Source: Ferrovibrio sp. (GTDB lineage Bacteria > Pseudomonadota > Alphaproteobacteria > Ferrovibrionales > Ferrovibrionaceae). Taken from it: a DNA stretch of 48,677 nt. The notes beneath the pieces were generated by a model that worked only from the letters and a program-made list of their open reading frames with translations, did not search any database and was not told where the DNA came from. Shown piece by piece: positions 34,558 through 43,141 of the stretch. How positions within the stretch are numbered: position 1 is the first letter of the stretch; every line of letters starts with the position of its first letter. The position numbers were made by a program, and so were the translations under genes. The stretch spans positions 18,700 through 67,376 of the forward strand of contig NZ_JANLJJ010000027.1 in NCBI RefSeq assembly GCF_029255545.1, written 5' to 3'.

Positions 34558-35619
34558 GTGCGAAACAACCTTAAGGCCATGCTGGCCCGGGCCATTGTCG
34601 CGATTGCCTCGGGCGCCGCCCTGTTCGTCACCGTCCCAGCGCCGCATGTTGCAGCGCAAGACATCGAGCTCAAGCTGAGCCATTTCCTGCCGCCCGGCCA
34701 CGGCATCCACCGCGACTGGCTGCTGCCCTGGGGCGAAGAGCTGGCCAAGCGCAGCAATGGCAAGGTCAAGGTGACGATCTTTCCGGCCGGTTCCGCCTTC
34801 GGCAATCCGGCCCGCCAACTGGAACAGGCGGTCAGCGGCGTGGTCGATATCGCCCATGGCCTGCGCGGCGTGCCGGCCGGCCGCTTCAACCGTATGGGCA
34901 TCATCGAGTTCCCTTTCCTGGTCGAAACATCCAATGCCGCCAGCCGCACCCTGTGGGAGATGTATCCCAAGCATTTCGCTCAGGAATTCCCCGATACCGT
35001 GAAGGTGCTGGGCCTGCATGCCCATAATGCCGGCCTGATCCACACCCGCGACAAGCAGGTGAAGGGCATGGACGACCTGAAGGGCCTGCGCATCCGTTCG
35101 CCCAGCCCGCAGATCAACGCCATGCTGCAGCAGCTCGGCGCCACGCCGGTTGGCCTGCCGCCGGGCGAAGTGTACGAGAATCTGCAGCGCGGCGTGATTG
35201 ATGGCGCCGTCTTTCCGTGGGATCCGATCAATTCCTTCCGTCTGTTCGAGGTGACGAAATACCACCTCGATGCGCGGTCCTACACAGCCAGTTTCTATTT
35301 CGTGATGAACAAGAGGAAGTACGACAGCCTGCCGGCCGAGGTGAAGAAGGCGATCGACGAGACCACCGGCGCGGCGTTGACCGAGAAATTCGGCGACTGG
35401 TGGAACCAGTGGGATGCGCCGGGCCTGGAAGCGGCCAACCGGAAAGGCAACGTGATGTCGTCGCTGTCGGAGGCTGAGCGCAACCGCTGGCGCGATGCCC
35501 TGAAGCCGACCACGGAAAAGCTGCTGACCGATCTGGAGGGCCAGGGGGTGAAGAATGCCCGCGAGATTTATCGCGAGATGCAGCAGCGCATTGCCAAGTA
35601 TGAAGGCGGCAAGCGCTGA
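34558..35619 (+). CDS. dctP: TRAP transporter substrate-binding protein DctP
   Basis: A 353-residue periplasmic binding protein. It has a signal peptide up to VAAQ (about residue 33), ELKLSHFLPPGH at the mature start, FPAGSAFGNPARQLEQAV, and the carboxylate-binding Arg in DDLKGLRIRSPSP. It belongs to the DctP family that binds C4 and other organic acids. The GTG start at 34558 follows GGGAGGAATTGCC. It heads the dctP-dctQ-dctM operon and is separated from dctQ by a strong hairpin, so it should be made in excess. Confidence 0.93.
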   Translation: MRNNLKAMLARAIVAIASGAALFVTVPAPHVAAQDIELKLSHFLPPGHGIHRDWLLPWGEELAKRSNGKVKVTIFPAGSAFGNPARQLEQAVSGVVDIAHGLRGVPAGRFNRMGIIEFPFLVETSNAASRTLWEMYPKHFAQEFPDTVKVLGLHAHNAGLIHTRDKQVKGMDDLKGLRIRSPSPQINAMLQQLGATPVGLPPGEVYENLQRGVIDGAVFPWDPINSFRLFEVTKYHLDARSYTASFYFVMNKRKYDSLPAEVKKAIDETTGAALTEKFGDWWNQWDAPGLEAANRKGNVMSSLSEAERNRWRDALKPTTEKLLTDLEGQGVKNAREIYREMQQRIAKYEGGKR

Positions 35620-35636
35620 AGCTGTATAGGTAAACC

Positions 35637-35684
35637 TGCGGCCCGCCGTTCCGGATTATCCGGTTCGGCGGGCCGCACTTTTTT
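35637..35684 (+). terminator. intra-operon terminator between dctP and dctQ
   Basis: TGCGGCCCGCCG (35637-35648) and CGGCGGGCCGCA (35666-35677) form a perfect 12-bp stem, with an inner CCGGA/TCCGG pairing, followed by CTTTTTT. It lies 18 bp after the dctP stop and ends 18 bp before dctQ. It would limit readthrough and give more binding protein than membrane subunits. Confidence 0.88.
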
Positions 35685-35701
35685 GCAGACGGAATGCCGG
35701 G

Positions 35702-36229
35702 ATGATGCCGATCTATCGTGCGGCTGACTGGAGCGCGGCCTGGGCTGCACGTGTCGGGGCCTTCTGCGCTCTTCTGGCAGGCCTTGCCACCTGCGCTGAT
35801 GTGGTGATTCGCCAGGCCGGCGGCCAGGGCATCCTTGGCACGGTCGATATCACCCAGTTGATGATCATGGCGACCGCTTTTCTCACCATTCCCTATGGCT
35901 TCATCTCGGACAGCCATGTGGCGGTCGATCTGGGCATCGAGCGGCTGCCATTCCGGCTGCAGGCGCTGTGCCGCATGCTGGCGGCTTTATGCGGCGCGCT
36001 GCTGATGCTGGCGATCGGCTGGTTCGGCTGGCAGCAGTTCAATACCGTGGCGCTGATGGGCGACAGGTCGCAGACCATCGCGCTGCCGATGACCTGGTAC
36101 TGGTATCCCCTGCTGGGCGGCGCGGTGTTTGCCGCGCTGATGGCGCTGGTGGTCGCATTGCGCCACGCAGTTACGTTGCTGACGGGGCGCGATCCGGTGG
36201 CGGCGGCCAGGGCAGGAGAGGCGGCATGA
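35702..36229 (+). CDS. dctQ: TRAP transporter small permease DctQ
   Basis: A 175-residue inner-membrane protein with four helices, the DctQ layout. Characteristic stretches are ADVVIRQAGGQGILGTVDIT, the following LMIMATAFLTIPYGFISDSHVAVDLG (quoted only by its ends, LMIMATAFL and SHVAVDLG) and LPMTWYWYPLLGG. It is the small subunit that joins the large permease and binding protein. It overlaps dctM by 4 bp (ATGA). An ATG three bases on is an equal start. Confidence 0.9.
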   Translation: MMPIYRAADWSAAWAARVGAFCALLAGLATCADVVIRQAGGQGILGTVDITQLMIMATAFLTIPYGFISDSHVAVDLGIERLPFRLQALCRMLAALCGALLMLAIGWFGWQQFNTVALMGDRSQTIALPMTWYWYPLLGGAVFAALMALVVALRHAVTLLTGRDPVAAARAGEAA

Positions 36230-37524
36230 GCCCGGCACTGGCCGGCATTCTTGGCTTCGGTGCCGTGCTGGCGCTGATGCTGCTGCGCGTCCCGGTGGCT
36301 GTCGCCATGGGACTGATCGGCGCGGCCGGCTTTCTGCTGCTGCAGGGTTGGGACGGCCTGGCCTATGTGATGGGCTCCTCGCCGTTCGAGAGCGTGTTCC
36401 CCTACAGCCTGTCGGTGGTGCCGCTGTTCGTCATGATGGGCGTGTTCGCGACCTATGCGGGCCTGTCGCGCCAGCTCTACGATGCGGCCTATGCCTTTCT
36501 CGGGCATTTCCGCGGTGGCCTGGCACTGGCCACCATCGGCGCCTGCGCCGCTTTCGGCTCGATCTGCGGTTCGGCCATTGCGACTGCGGCTACCATGTGC
36601 CGCGTCGCCTTGCCCGAAATGCGGCGTCGCGGTTACAGCGACAGCCTGGCCACCGCGACCATTGCCGCCGGCGGCACGCTGGGCATCCTGATTCCGCCTT
36701 CGATCATCCTGCTGATCTATGCCCTGCTGACGGAACAATCGCTGGGCAAGCTTTATGTCGCCGCCTTGCTGCCGGGTGTGCTGGGCACGGGGCTCTATAT
36801 GCTGGCCATCGCGGCCACCGTACGCCTCAACCCGGCCAGCGGCCCGGCGGGCGAGCGCATGACCTGGCCGCAGCGCCTGCGTACTATGCGTAGCGTCTGG
36901 CCGGTCTTCCTGCTGTTCGTGCTGGTGATCGGCGGCATGTTCGCCGGCATCTTCTCGCCCAACGAGGCCGCTTCCGTGGGCGCCGTTGGCGCGCTGCTTT
37001 TCGCCCTGGCCGGCCGCACGATGGGCCTGTCGCGCTTCAAGGATTCGCTGCTGGAAACGGCCTCCACCAGCGCGATGATCTTCCTGATCCTGATCGGTGC
37101 CGGCCTGTTCAATTTCTTCCTGGAGGTGACCAGCGCCCCGCAACTGGTGGTGCAGCAGATCCAGGCGCTGAATGTCAGCCCGGCATTGTTTTTGGTGCTG
37201 CTCACGCTTTTCTACGTTGTGCTGGGTGCGCTGATGGACGACCTGGCAATGATGCTGCTGACATTGCCCTTCGTGTTCCCGGCAGTGCAGGCGCTGGGCA
37301 TTGATCCGCTGTGGTTCGGCATCTACATGGTGACGATCGTCGAGATCGGCATGATCGTGCCGCCGGTGGGCATGAACCTGTTCGTCATCCAGGGCGTGGG
37401 GCAGGTGAAGCTGCCGACCGTGATCCGGGGCATCCTGCCTTTTGTGCTGGCCGATCTGGTGCGCGTCGGTCTGCTGATCGGCTTTCCGCAGATCGTACTG
37501 TGGCTGCCAAGCCTTATGGACTGA
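36226..37524 (+). CDS. dctM: TRAP transporter large permease DctM
   Basis: A 432-residue membrane protein with about 12 helices, the transport channel of the TRAP system, driven by the sodium gradient. Family stretches include LRVPVAVAMGLIGAAGF, SICGSAIATAATM, IAAGGTLGILIPPSIILL and GMIVPPVGMNLFVIQGV. ATG 36226 overlaps the dctQ stop; a longer reading at 35968 is in another gene's territory. The stop lies in a tandem 15-bp repeat. Substrate is likely an organic acid such as a sugar acid or dicarboxylate; this is inferred from the family. Confidence 0.94.
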   Translation: MSPALAGILGFGAVLALMLLRVPVAVAMGLIGAAGFLLLQGWDGLAYVMGSSPFESVFPYSLSVVPLFVMMGVFATYAGLSRQLYDAAYAFLGHFRGGLALATIGACAAFGSICGSAIATAATMCRVALPEMRRRGYSDSLATATIAAGGTLGILIPPSIILLIYALLTEQSLGKLYVAALLPGVLGTGLYMLAIAATVRLNPASGPAGERMTWPQRLRTMRSVWPVFLLFVLVIGGMFAGIFSPNEAASVGAVGALLFALAGRTMGLSRFKDSLLETASTSAMIFLILIGAGLFNFFLEVTSAPQLVVQQIQALNVSPALFLVLLTLFYVVLGALMDDLAMMLLTLPFVFPAVQALGIDPLWFGIYMVTIVEIGMIVPPVGMNLFVIQGVGQVKLPTVIRGILPFVLADLVRVGLLIGFPQIVLWLPSLMD

Positions 37525-37542
37525 TGGGCCTTATGGACTGAT
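37511..37542. repeat. 15-bp direct repeat at the dctM end
   Basis: GCCTTATGGACTGAT occurs at 37511-37525 and again at 37528-37542, separated by GG. The first copy includes the dctM stop; the second ends where the stop of the converging isomerase gene begins. It looks like a recent small tandem duplication. Confidence 0.85.
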
Positions 37543-38336
37543 CAGCGCCTTTTCGGCACCACGCCGTATTCCCTGATCCAGCCCAGCGACGCCACCGTGT
37601 CTGCTTCAGGGCGATATTCGCAGCCTACCCAGCCGTCATAGCCCAGCGCATCGACCCGGTCGAAGATATAGCGATAGTCGATCTCGCCATTACCCGGCTC
37701 GCGCCGGTCGGGCGGATTGGCGATCTGGATATGGCCGACCCACGGCATCTGCCGTTCCAGCCGCCTGCTGATGTCGCCGTGGATGATCTGGGCATGATAA
37801 ATGTCGAATTGCAGGCGCAGGTTCGGCGCGCCGATCTCCTCGATCACTTTTTGCGCGACATCGAAGTCGCTCAGGAAGAAGCCGGGGATGTCGCGCCGGT
37901 TGATCGGCTCGATCAGCAGCAGCAGGCCGGCGCCCGAGGCCTGCTCGGCCGCCCAGGCCAGGTTGTCCATGTAGCAGGCCTCCATGGCGCGGCGGTCGGG
38001 CCGGGCCGGCTCGACCCCGGCCACGACATGGATGCGCGGGCAGTTCAGGGCGGCGGCATAGTCGAAGGCCCGCGCCATGGCGGCGCGGAATTCCTGGCGC
38101 CGGTTGGGCAGGGAGGCCAGGCCGCGTTCGCCGGCCGTCCAGTCGCCCGGCGGGGCATTGAATAAAGCCACCTGCAGGCCGGCATCGCGCATGGCTGCCG
38201 CAATGGCTGCCGGGGCATGGTCATAGGGGAACATGAATTCGACGGCGGCAAAACCCTGGTCGGCCGCGGCCGGGAAGCGGTCGAGGAAGGGCAGGTCCTG
38301 GAACAGGAAGCTTAGGTTCGCGGCAAAGCGTGGCAT
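37542..38336 (-). CDS. hyi: hydroxypyruvate isomerase / 2-oxo-tetronate isomerase family
   Basis: A 264-residue TIM barrel of the xylose-isomerase-like family. Metal and catalytic residues are in LLIEPINRRDIPGFF (Glu), LQFDIYHAQI (Asp, His) and GCEYRPEA (Glu). It interconverts hydroxypyruvate and tartronate semialdehyde (Hyi) or, in some pathways, 2-oxo-tetronate (OtnI); the two cannot be told apart by eye. It converges on the TRAP operon. DenD, whose product would suit OtnI, is encoded 9 kb away. Confidence 0.88.
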   Translation of the reverse strand: MPRFAANLSFLFQDLPFLDRFPAAADQGFAAVEFMFPYDHAPAAIAAAMRDAGLQVALFNAPPGDWTAGERGLASLPNRRQEFRAAMARAFDYAAALNCPRIHVVAGVEPARPDRRAMEACYMDNLAWAAEQASGAGLLLLIEPINRRDIPGFFLSDFDVAQKVIEEIGAPNLRLQFDIYHAQIIHGDISRRLERQMPWVGHIQIANPPDRREPGNGEIDYRYIFDRVDALGYDGWVGCEYRPEADTVASLGWIREYGVVPKRR

Positions 38337-38465
38337 GGCATCCCCCAGGGCAACAGCCTCTCGGCGGCCGGATTGTCATCCGGTCTCCGCAGAAGCATCG
38401 GTTTGCCGAGACTGTCATTTCTGCTAACTGTTGGGCAAGTCTTCTTGTTTTTCCTTCGAGGATCG

Positions 38466-39623
38466 ATGGCCGACGGCCGGTTGCAAGCAGAACGGGATGG
38501 AACGGCATTGCGGCTGCGCCTGACTGGCGACTGGACGCTGACGCATGCCGCGGCCCTGCTGTCGCGACTGGGCGGACTGGCGACGGCCGGGCTGGCCAGT
38601 GAGCATGTCACCGGCGGCGGTCAGCGGCGGGCCGTGCTCGATACGACCGGGCTGGGCCGTCTGGATACCGCTGGCGCGATCCTGCTGGTGCGGCTGTACC
38701 GTCAGGTCGCCGATCAGGGGTTTGAGATCGACTGGCCGCAGGCACGGCGCGAACATCGCGCGCTGTTCGATTATGTCGGTGGCGCCGGCGAGGCGATCAC
38801 GGTCTGGCCGCCATCGGGCAGCGGCCTGATCGGCATGATCGAATATCTCGGCTGGCTGACTATGTTCTTCGTGCGCGAGGCGCGGCGCTTTACAGCCTTC
38901 ATCGGCCAGGTGACCGAAACCGCCATGCTCACCGCCCTCCGACCCGGCCGCATGCGTTTCACCTCCATGGTGCACCATATGGAGGAGACCGGGCTGAAGG
39001 CCCTGCCGATCGTCGGCCTGCTGTCTTTTCTGATCGGCATGGTGATGGCCTATCAGGGTGCCAGCCAGTTGCAGAAATTCGGCGCCGAGATTTTCGTCGT
39101 CGATCTGATCGGCATCTCGGTGCTGCGCGAACTGGGCGTGTTGCTGACCGCGATCCTGATCGCCGGCCGCTCGGGCAGCGCCTTCACCGCACAGATCGGC
39201 ACCATGAAGGTGAACGAGGAAATCGCCGCCATGCGCACGCTGGGTCTCGACCCGGTGGTGGTGCTGGTGCTGCCCCGGATGTTCGCGCTGATGCTGACTC
39301 TGCCGGTGCTCACCTTCTTCGCCGACGTAATGGGCCTGTGTGGCGGCGCGCTGATGGCGTGGAACACGCTGGGCATCGACCCCTACCTGTTTTTCAGCCG
39401 GCTGCAGGAGGTGATCGTGCCGCGCACCTTTATCGTCGGCATGGTCAAGGCGCCGGTCTTCGCCGCGCTGATCGCCCTGGTTGGCTGCTACGAGGGATTG
39501 CGGGTCAAGCGCGATGCTGAAAGCGTCGGCCGGCTCACCACCCGCTCGGTGGTGCAGTCGATCTTCCTGGTCATCCTGTTCGATGCCCTGTTTTCCATCA
39601 TGTTCAACATCCTCAAGGTGTAG
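38466..39623 (+). CDS. mlaE: MlaE lipid ABC permease with fused STAS-like domain
   Basis: A 385-residue protein. The C-terminal part (about residues 130-385) is MlaE, with MVMAYQGASQLQKFGAEIFVV and ELGVLLTAILIAGRSGSAF, five or six helices and the KVNEEIAAMRTLG coupling region. The N-terminal 110 residues look like a STAS domain (LRLRLTGDWTLTHAAAL, AVLDTTGLGRLDTAGAILL), the role MlaB has as a separate protein in E. coli. It is the first gene of the mla operon and moves phospholipid across the envelope. ATG 38466 is chosen over 38373 as the extra sequence is not STAS-like. Confidence 0.92.
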   Translation: MADGRLQAERDGTALRLRLTGDWTLTHAAALLSRLGGLATAGLASEHVTGGGQRRAVLDTTGLGRLDTAGAILLVRLYRQVADQGFEIDWPQARREHRALFDYVGGAGEAITVWPPSGSGLIGMIEYLGWLTMFFVREARRFTAFIGQVTETAMLTALRPGRMRFTSMVHHMEETGLKALPIVGLLSFLIGMVMAYQGASQLQKFGAEIFVVDLIGISVLRELGVLLTAILIAGRSGSAFTAQIGTMKVNEEIAAMRTLGLDPVVVLVLPRMFALMLTLPVLTFFADVMGLCGGALMAWNTLGIDPYLFFSRLQEVIVPRTFIVGMVKAPVFAALIALVGCYEGLRVKRDAESVGRLTTRSVVQSIFLVILFDALFSIMFNILKV

Positions 39624-39625
39624 GC

Positions 39626-40411
39626 ATGGCGGAAAGGGAAAGGGTGATAACGGTGCGCGGCCTGACCAACCGTTTCGGCGAGCATACCGTGCACGAAAAC
39701 CTCGACCTCGATGTCTGGCGCGGCGAGGTGCTCGGCGTGGTCGGCGGCTCGGGCAGCGGCAAGTCGGTCCTGCTGCGCACCATCATTGGCCTGAACCAGG
39801 CCGTGTCCGGCAGCATCGACCTGCTGGGCACCGACATGATTGACGGCGACCCTGATGCCCTGCGCGCCGTGCGCCAGCGCTTCGGCGTGCTGTTCCAGGA
39901 TGGCGCGCTGTTTTCCTCGCTGACCGTGGCGCAGAACATCCAGGTGCCGCTGAAGGAATTCTACGACCTGCCCCAGGATCTGCTGGACGAGATCGCCGCC
40001 GCCAAGGTGCATATGGTGGGCCTGCCGGCGGATGCCGCCGACAAATATCCGGCCGAGCTGTCGGGCGGCATGCGCAAGCGCGCCGGCCTGGCCCGTGCCC
40101 TGGCGCTGGATCCGGAAGTGGTATTCTTCGACGAGCCGACCGCCGGCCTCGATCCGATCGGGGCGGCAGCCTTCGACCAGCTGGTGCGCGACCTGCAGCA
40201 GGCCCTGGGGCTGACCGTGTTCATGGTCACCCATGACCTCGACTCTCTCTATGCCATCTGCGACCGTATCGCCGTGCTGGCCGAGAAGAAGGTTCTGGTG
40301 ACCGGGTCGATCGAGACCATGCTGCAGGAAAAGCATCCCTGGGTGATGGAATATTTCCACGGGCCGCGTGCCCGGGCTGCCGCGATCACCGCGGCGATGG
40401 ACAAGAGGTGA
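39626..40411 (+). CDS. mlaF: MlaF lipid ABC transporter ATPase
   Basis: A 261-residue ABC ATPase. Walker A is GGSGSGKSVLL, the signature LSGGMRKRAGLARAL, Walker B VVFFDEPTAGLDPIGA; LSGGMRKR is typical of the Mla/MCE branch. It sits 2 bp after mlaE and 4 bp before mlaD. It drives lipid transport between the inner and outer membranes, and in this family is thought to maintain outer-membrane asymmetry. Confidence 0.95.
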   Translation: MAERERVITVRGLTNRFGEHTVHENLDLDVWRGEVLGVVGGSGSGKSVLLRTIIGLNQAVSGSIDLLGTDMIDGDPDALRAVRQRFGVLFQDGALFSSLTVAQNIQVPLKEFYDLPQDLLDEIAAAKVHMVGLPADAADKYPAELSGGMRKRAGLARALALDPEVVFFDEPTAGLDPIGAAAFDQLVRDLQQALGLTVFMVTHDLDSLYAICDRIAVLAEKKVLVTGSIETMLQEKHPWVMEYFHGPRARAAAITAAMDKR

Positions 40412-40415
40412 AGCG

Positions 40416-41405
40416 ATGGAAACGCGGGCGCATCATCTGCTGATCGGCAGCTTCATGCTGGTCTTCCTGACCGGCATCGTGATGTTCGTGCTGTGGCTGG
40501 CGAAATCCGAGGTCGACCGCGAGATCGCCCGCTACAATATCTTCTTCACCGGCTCGGTGGCCGGCCTGGGCGTGGGCGGCGACGTGCGCTTCAACGGCAT
40601 CAAGGTGGGCAGCGTGTCGCAGATCACCATCGACCGCGAGAATACCAGCCGGGTGCGCGTCACCGCCGAGGTGGATGCCGATACGCCGATCCGCGCCGAT
40701 TCCGAAGCCACGCTGCAGCTGCAGGGCATCACCGGCGTGTCCTTCGTGCAGATATCGCCCGGCAGCCGCGATGCGCCGATCCTGCCGGTGGTGGGTGGCC
40801 GCGATGCCAGCAAATATCCGACCATCCACTCGAAACCCTCGGCCATCGAGGCGCTGGTCGAGGCGGCGCCGGAATTGTTCACCCGGGCCGCCCAGGTGCT
40901 GAGCGACGAGAATCTGCAGAACCTGTCAGGCTTTATCGCCGATCTGCGCGTGGTATCGCAGACCTTGGCGGCGCGCCAGGAGGGTATCGGCCGCGCCATC
41001 GACAGTTTCGAGCGCACCAGCACCGACATTTCCAAGGTGGCGGCTGCCGCCGGCGACATTGCCGGCCGGCTCGACGGCCTGATCAGCGAGGCCGAGCGCA
41101 CCTTCAAGTCGACCAATCGCCTGCTGGACGGCGATGCGGCCGAGGCGCTGCTCGAAGCCAAAACCTCGATGCGGCAGCTCGGCGCCACGCTGGTGACCTT
41201 GCAGGCGATTGCCGAAGAAAACCGGGCGCCGCTGCACACCCTCACCACCGATACCTTCGGCGAGTTCCGACGCTTCTTTGCCGAGGCGCGCGAGCTGGTG
41301 CTGAGCCTGTCGCGCGTGGCGCAGCGCCTGGAAGACGATCCGAGCGCGATCCTGTTTGGCAAGCGCGATGCGGAATACCGTAATGAAGGAGGAACGCGGC
41401 GATGA
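40416..41405 (+). CDS. mlaD: MlaD/MCE family lipid-binding protein
   Basis: A 329-residue inner-membrane-anchored periplasmic protein. It has one helix near the start (about residues 9-28), an MCE domain (about 38-115, with NIFFTGSVAGLGVGGDVRFN and IKVGSVSQITID) and a long helical C-terminal part. MCE proteins form hexameric rings that pass lipids. ATG 40416 is chosen over 40368, which lies inside mlaF. It overlaps the lipoprotein gene by 4 bp. Confidence 0.93.
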   Translation: METRAHHLLIGSFMLVFLTGIVMFVLWLAKSEVDREIARYNIFFTGSVAGLGVGGDVRFNGIKVGSVSQITIDRENTSRVRVTAEVDADTPIRADSEATLQLQGITGVSFVQISPGSRDAPILPVVGGRDASKYPTIHSKPSAIEALVEAAPELFTRAAQVLSDENLQNLSGFIADLRVVSQTLAARQEGIGRAIDSFERTSTDISKVAAAAGDIAGRLDGLISEAERTFKSTNRLLDGDAAEALLEAKTSMRQLGATLVTLQAIAEENRAPLHTLTTDTFGEFRRFFAEARELVLSLSRVAQRLEDDPSAILFGKRDAEYRNEGGTRR

Positions 41406-42028
41406 GCGATATCACACGACGCGGCATTCTGCTGGCTGGCGCGGCCCTGCCGCTAGGCGCCTGTGGTGGCCTGATCCCGCAGGCGCCGCCATCCAATCTC
41501 TACAACCTGTCGCCCAAGACGACATTCATCGATACCCTGCCGCGCGCCGACTGGCAGCTGGTGGTGGAGGAGCCGTTTGCGGCGGGCGGGCTGGATACCC
41601 ACAAGATCGCCATCTACACCAACCCCTATGAGGTGAAGTATTACGCCGAAGCGCGCTGGGCCGAGCGGGCGCCACGCATGGTGCAGACCCTGCTGGTGGA
41701 AAGCTTCGAGAACACCGGCAAGATCGTCTCGGTCGGCCGCCATTCGGTTGGCCTGCGCTCGGATTTCAATCTGAAGGCCGAATTGCGCGAATTCCAGGCC
41801 GAGCTGAAAGAGGGCAGCAGCCTGCCGGACGCCAATGTATCATTGCAGGTGAAGCTGGTGGCGCAGCCGCGCCAGCAAATCATCGCCGCAGCGACCTTCA
41901 GCCAGCGGGTGAAGGCGAAGGATGCCTCGCTGCTGGCCGTGGTGGCGGCTTTCGATGCCGCGCTGGGCTATGTGCTGCGCGAAACCGTGCAATGGACCTT
42001 GATGACGGCGAAGAAGCCGGCAGCGTAA
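41402..42028 (+). CDS. ABC-type transport auxiliary lipoprotein (PqiC-like)
   Basis: A 208-residue lipoprotein of the ABC_trans_aux family. The signal sequence (MSDITRRGILLAGAALPLGA, lipobox LGAC, Cys20) carries an RR pair. The mature domain contains RWAERAPRMVQTLLVESFE and ALGYVLRETVQWT, which are family landmarks. Such lipoproteins partner MCE transporters in the outer membrane. It is the last gene of the mla operon and overlaps mlaD by 4 bp. Confidence 0.9.
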   Translation: MSDITRRGILLAGAALPLGACGGLIPQAPPSNLYNLSPKTTFIDTLPRADWQLVVEEPFAAGGLDTHKIAIYTNPYEVKYYAEARWAERAPRMVQTLLVESFENTGKIVSVGRHSVGLRSDFNLKAELREFQAELKEGSSLPDANVSLQVKLVAQPRQQIIAAATFSQRVKAKDASLLAVVAAFDAALGYVLRETVQWTLMTAKKPAA

Positions 42029-42034
42029 GGCGGC

Positions 42035-42550
42035 TTACAACCCGCTGCGCAGTTCGACGATCGGCTTCGACATCACCGCTTCCTGGTCCCAGGGGAACAG
42101 GATCCAGGTATCCTGGCTCACTTCGGTGATGAAGGTATCCACCATCGGGCGACCATTCGGCTTGGCATAGATGGTGGCGAAATGCGCCTTGGGCAGCAGG
42201 GCGCGCACCGCCTTGGCGGTAACGCCGGTATCGACCAGGTCGTCGACGATCAGCCAGCCCTCGCCTTCATCGGCGAGCGCAGCCTCGGCGGTTTTCAGGA
42301 TATTGACCTTCGAGCCGCGCTCCAGCTCGTTATAGGTCGAGCAGGAGATCGTCTCGATCATACGCAGATTCAGCTCGCGCGCAACGATGGCGGCGGGCAC
42401 CAGGCCGCCGCGGGTGATCGCAACGATGCCGCGATAGCCGCCGCGCGCCTGGGCGGCGTCCAGCAGGCGCCAGGCCAGCGCCTTGCAGTGGCGATGCAGC
42501 TCTTCCCACGAGACCGGGAAGAATTTTGTGTAGCCATGGCCTTCGGTCAT
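42035..42550 (-). CDS. gpt: xanthine phosphoribosyltransferase
   Basis: A 171-residue purine salvage enzyme that transfers ribose phosphate to xanthine, guanine and hypoxanthine. It carries the PRPP-binding motif LIVDDLVDTGVTAKAV and the N-terminal ITRGGLVPAAIVARELNLR loop. The length is close to E. coli Gpt. It lies 19 bp after the stop of the thioesterase gene in the same direction and converges on the mla operon with 6 bp between stops. Confidence 0.93.
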   Translation of the reverse strand: MTEGHGYTKFFPVSWEELHRHCKALAWRLLDAAQARGGYRGIVAITRGGLVPAAIVARELNLRMIETISCSTYNELERGSKVNILKTAEAALADEGEGWLIVDDLVDTGVTAKAVRALLPKAHFATIYAKPNGRPMVDTFITEVSQDTWILFPWDQEAVMSKPIVELRSGL

Positions 42551-42569
42551 GCGGAAACGCTCCCCCGTC

Positions 42570-43070
42570 TTACGGCGCGGTCGTGGCGCGCTGATAGGTT
42601 TCGATCGGCCCGCGCAGGCGCTCGGGGATATCGACCGATTTCATTTTTATTTCGTCGATGATGCAGGAGACATGGGTGGCGGTGAAGCAGACTTCGCCGC
42701 CGGCATTCCTGCCCTTGATGTCATAGGTCACGGTGGCGCGGCTGATCTTCTCGACCCGCAATTCGACGCGGAAGGGATCGCCGCCTTTCAGCGCGCGCTG
42801 GAAATCCAGCTTGGTGCCCACCGTGGGGGAGCCGAGGCGCAGCTTGCGGTGCAGGCTGAGGAAGTCCAGCCCGATCACCTCGCGCCAGAACGCTTCCAGC
42901 GTCTCCATCACGTAATCGAGGAACTGGGTGGTGTAGACCATGCCGGCGGGGTCGCATTCGCCCCATTGCACGATGCGGTCGACGGTGAACAGCCGGTCGG
43001 GACCATAGGCGGCGGCAATGTCGGTCCGGGCGGCGGGGATGCCGGAATCGGCGGGGATCGGATGGCTCAT
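42570..43070 (-). CDS. 4-hydroxybenzoyl-CoA thioesterase-like hotdog enzyme
   Basis: A 166-residue acyl-CoA thioesterase of the hotdog fold. The motif WGECDPAGMVYTTQFLDYV contains the catalytic Asp of the 4HBT family. It is directly downstream of boxB (126 bp, beyond a terminator). It may relieve CoA trapped in aromatic or ring-opened acyl-CoA intermediates of the box pathway; this role is inferred from position. The N-terminal 20 residues are variable. Confidence 0.88.
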   Translation of the reverse strand: MSHPIPADSGIPAARTDIAAAYGPDRLFTVDRIVQWGECDPAGMVYTTQFLDYVMETLEAFWREVIGLDFLSLHRKLRLGSPTVGTKLDFQRALKGGDPFRVELRVEKISRATVTYDIKGRNAGGEVCFTATHVSCIIDEIKMKSVDIPERLRGPIETYQRATTAP

Positions 43071-43141
43071 GGCCGCGGATCATACGGAGGGCAGCGGCGA
43101 AAAAAAAGCGCGGGCCGGGCCACGGAAGCGGGAAAAAGAAG

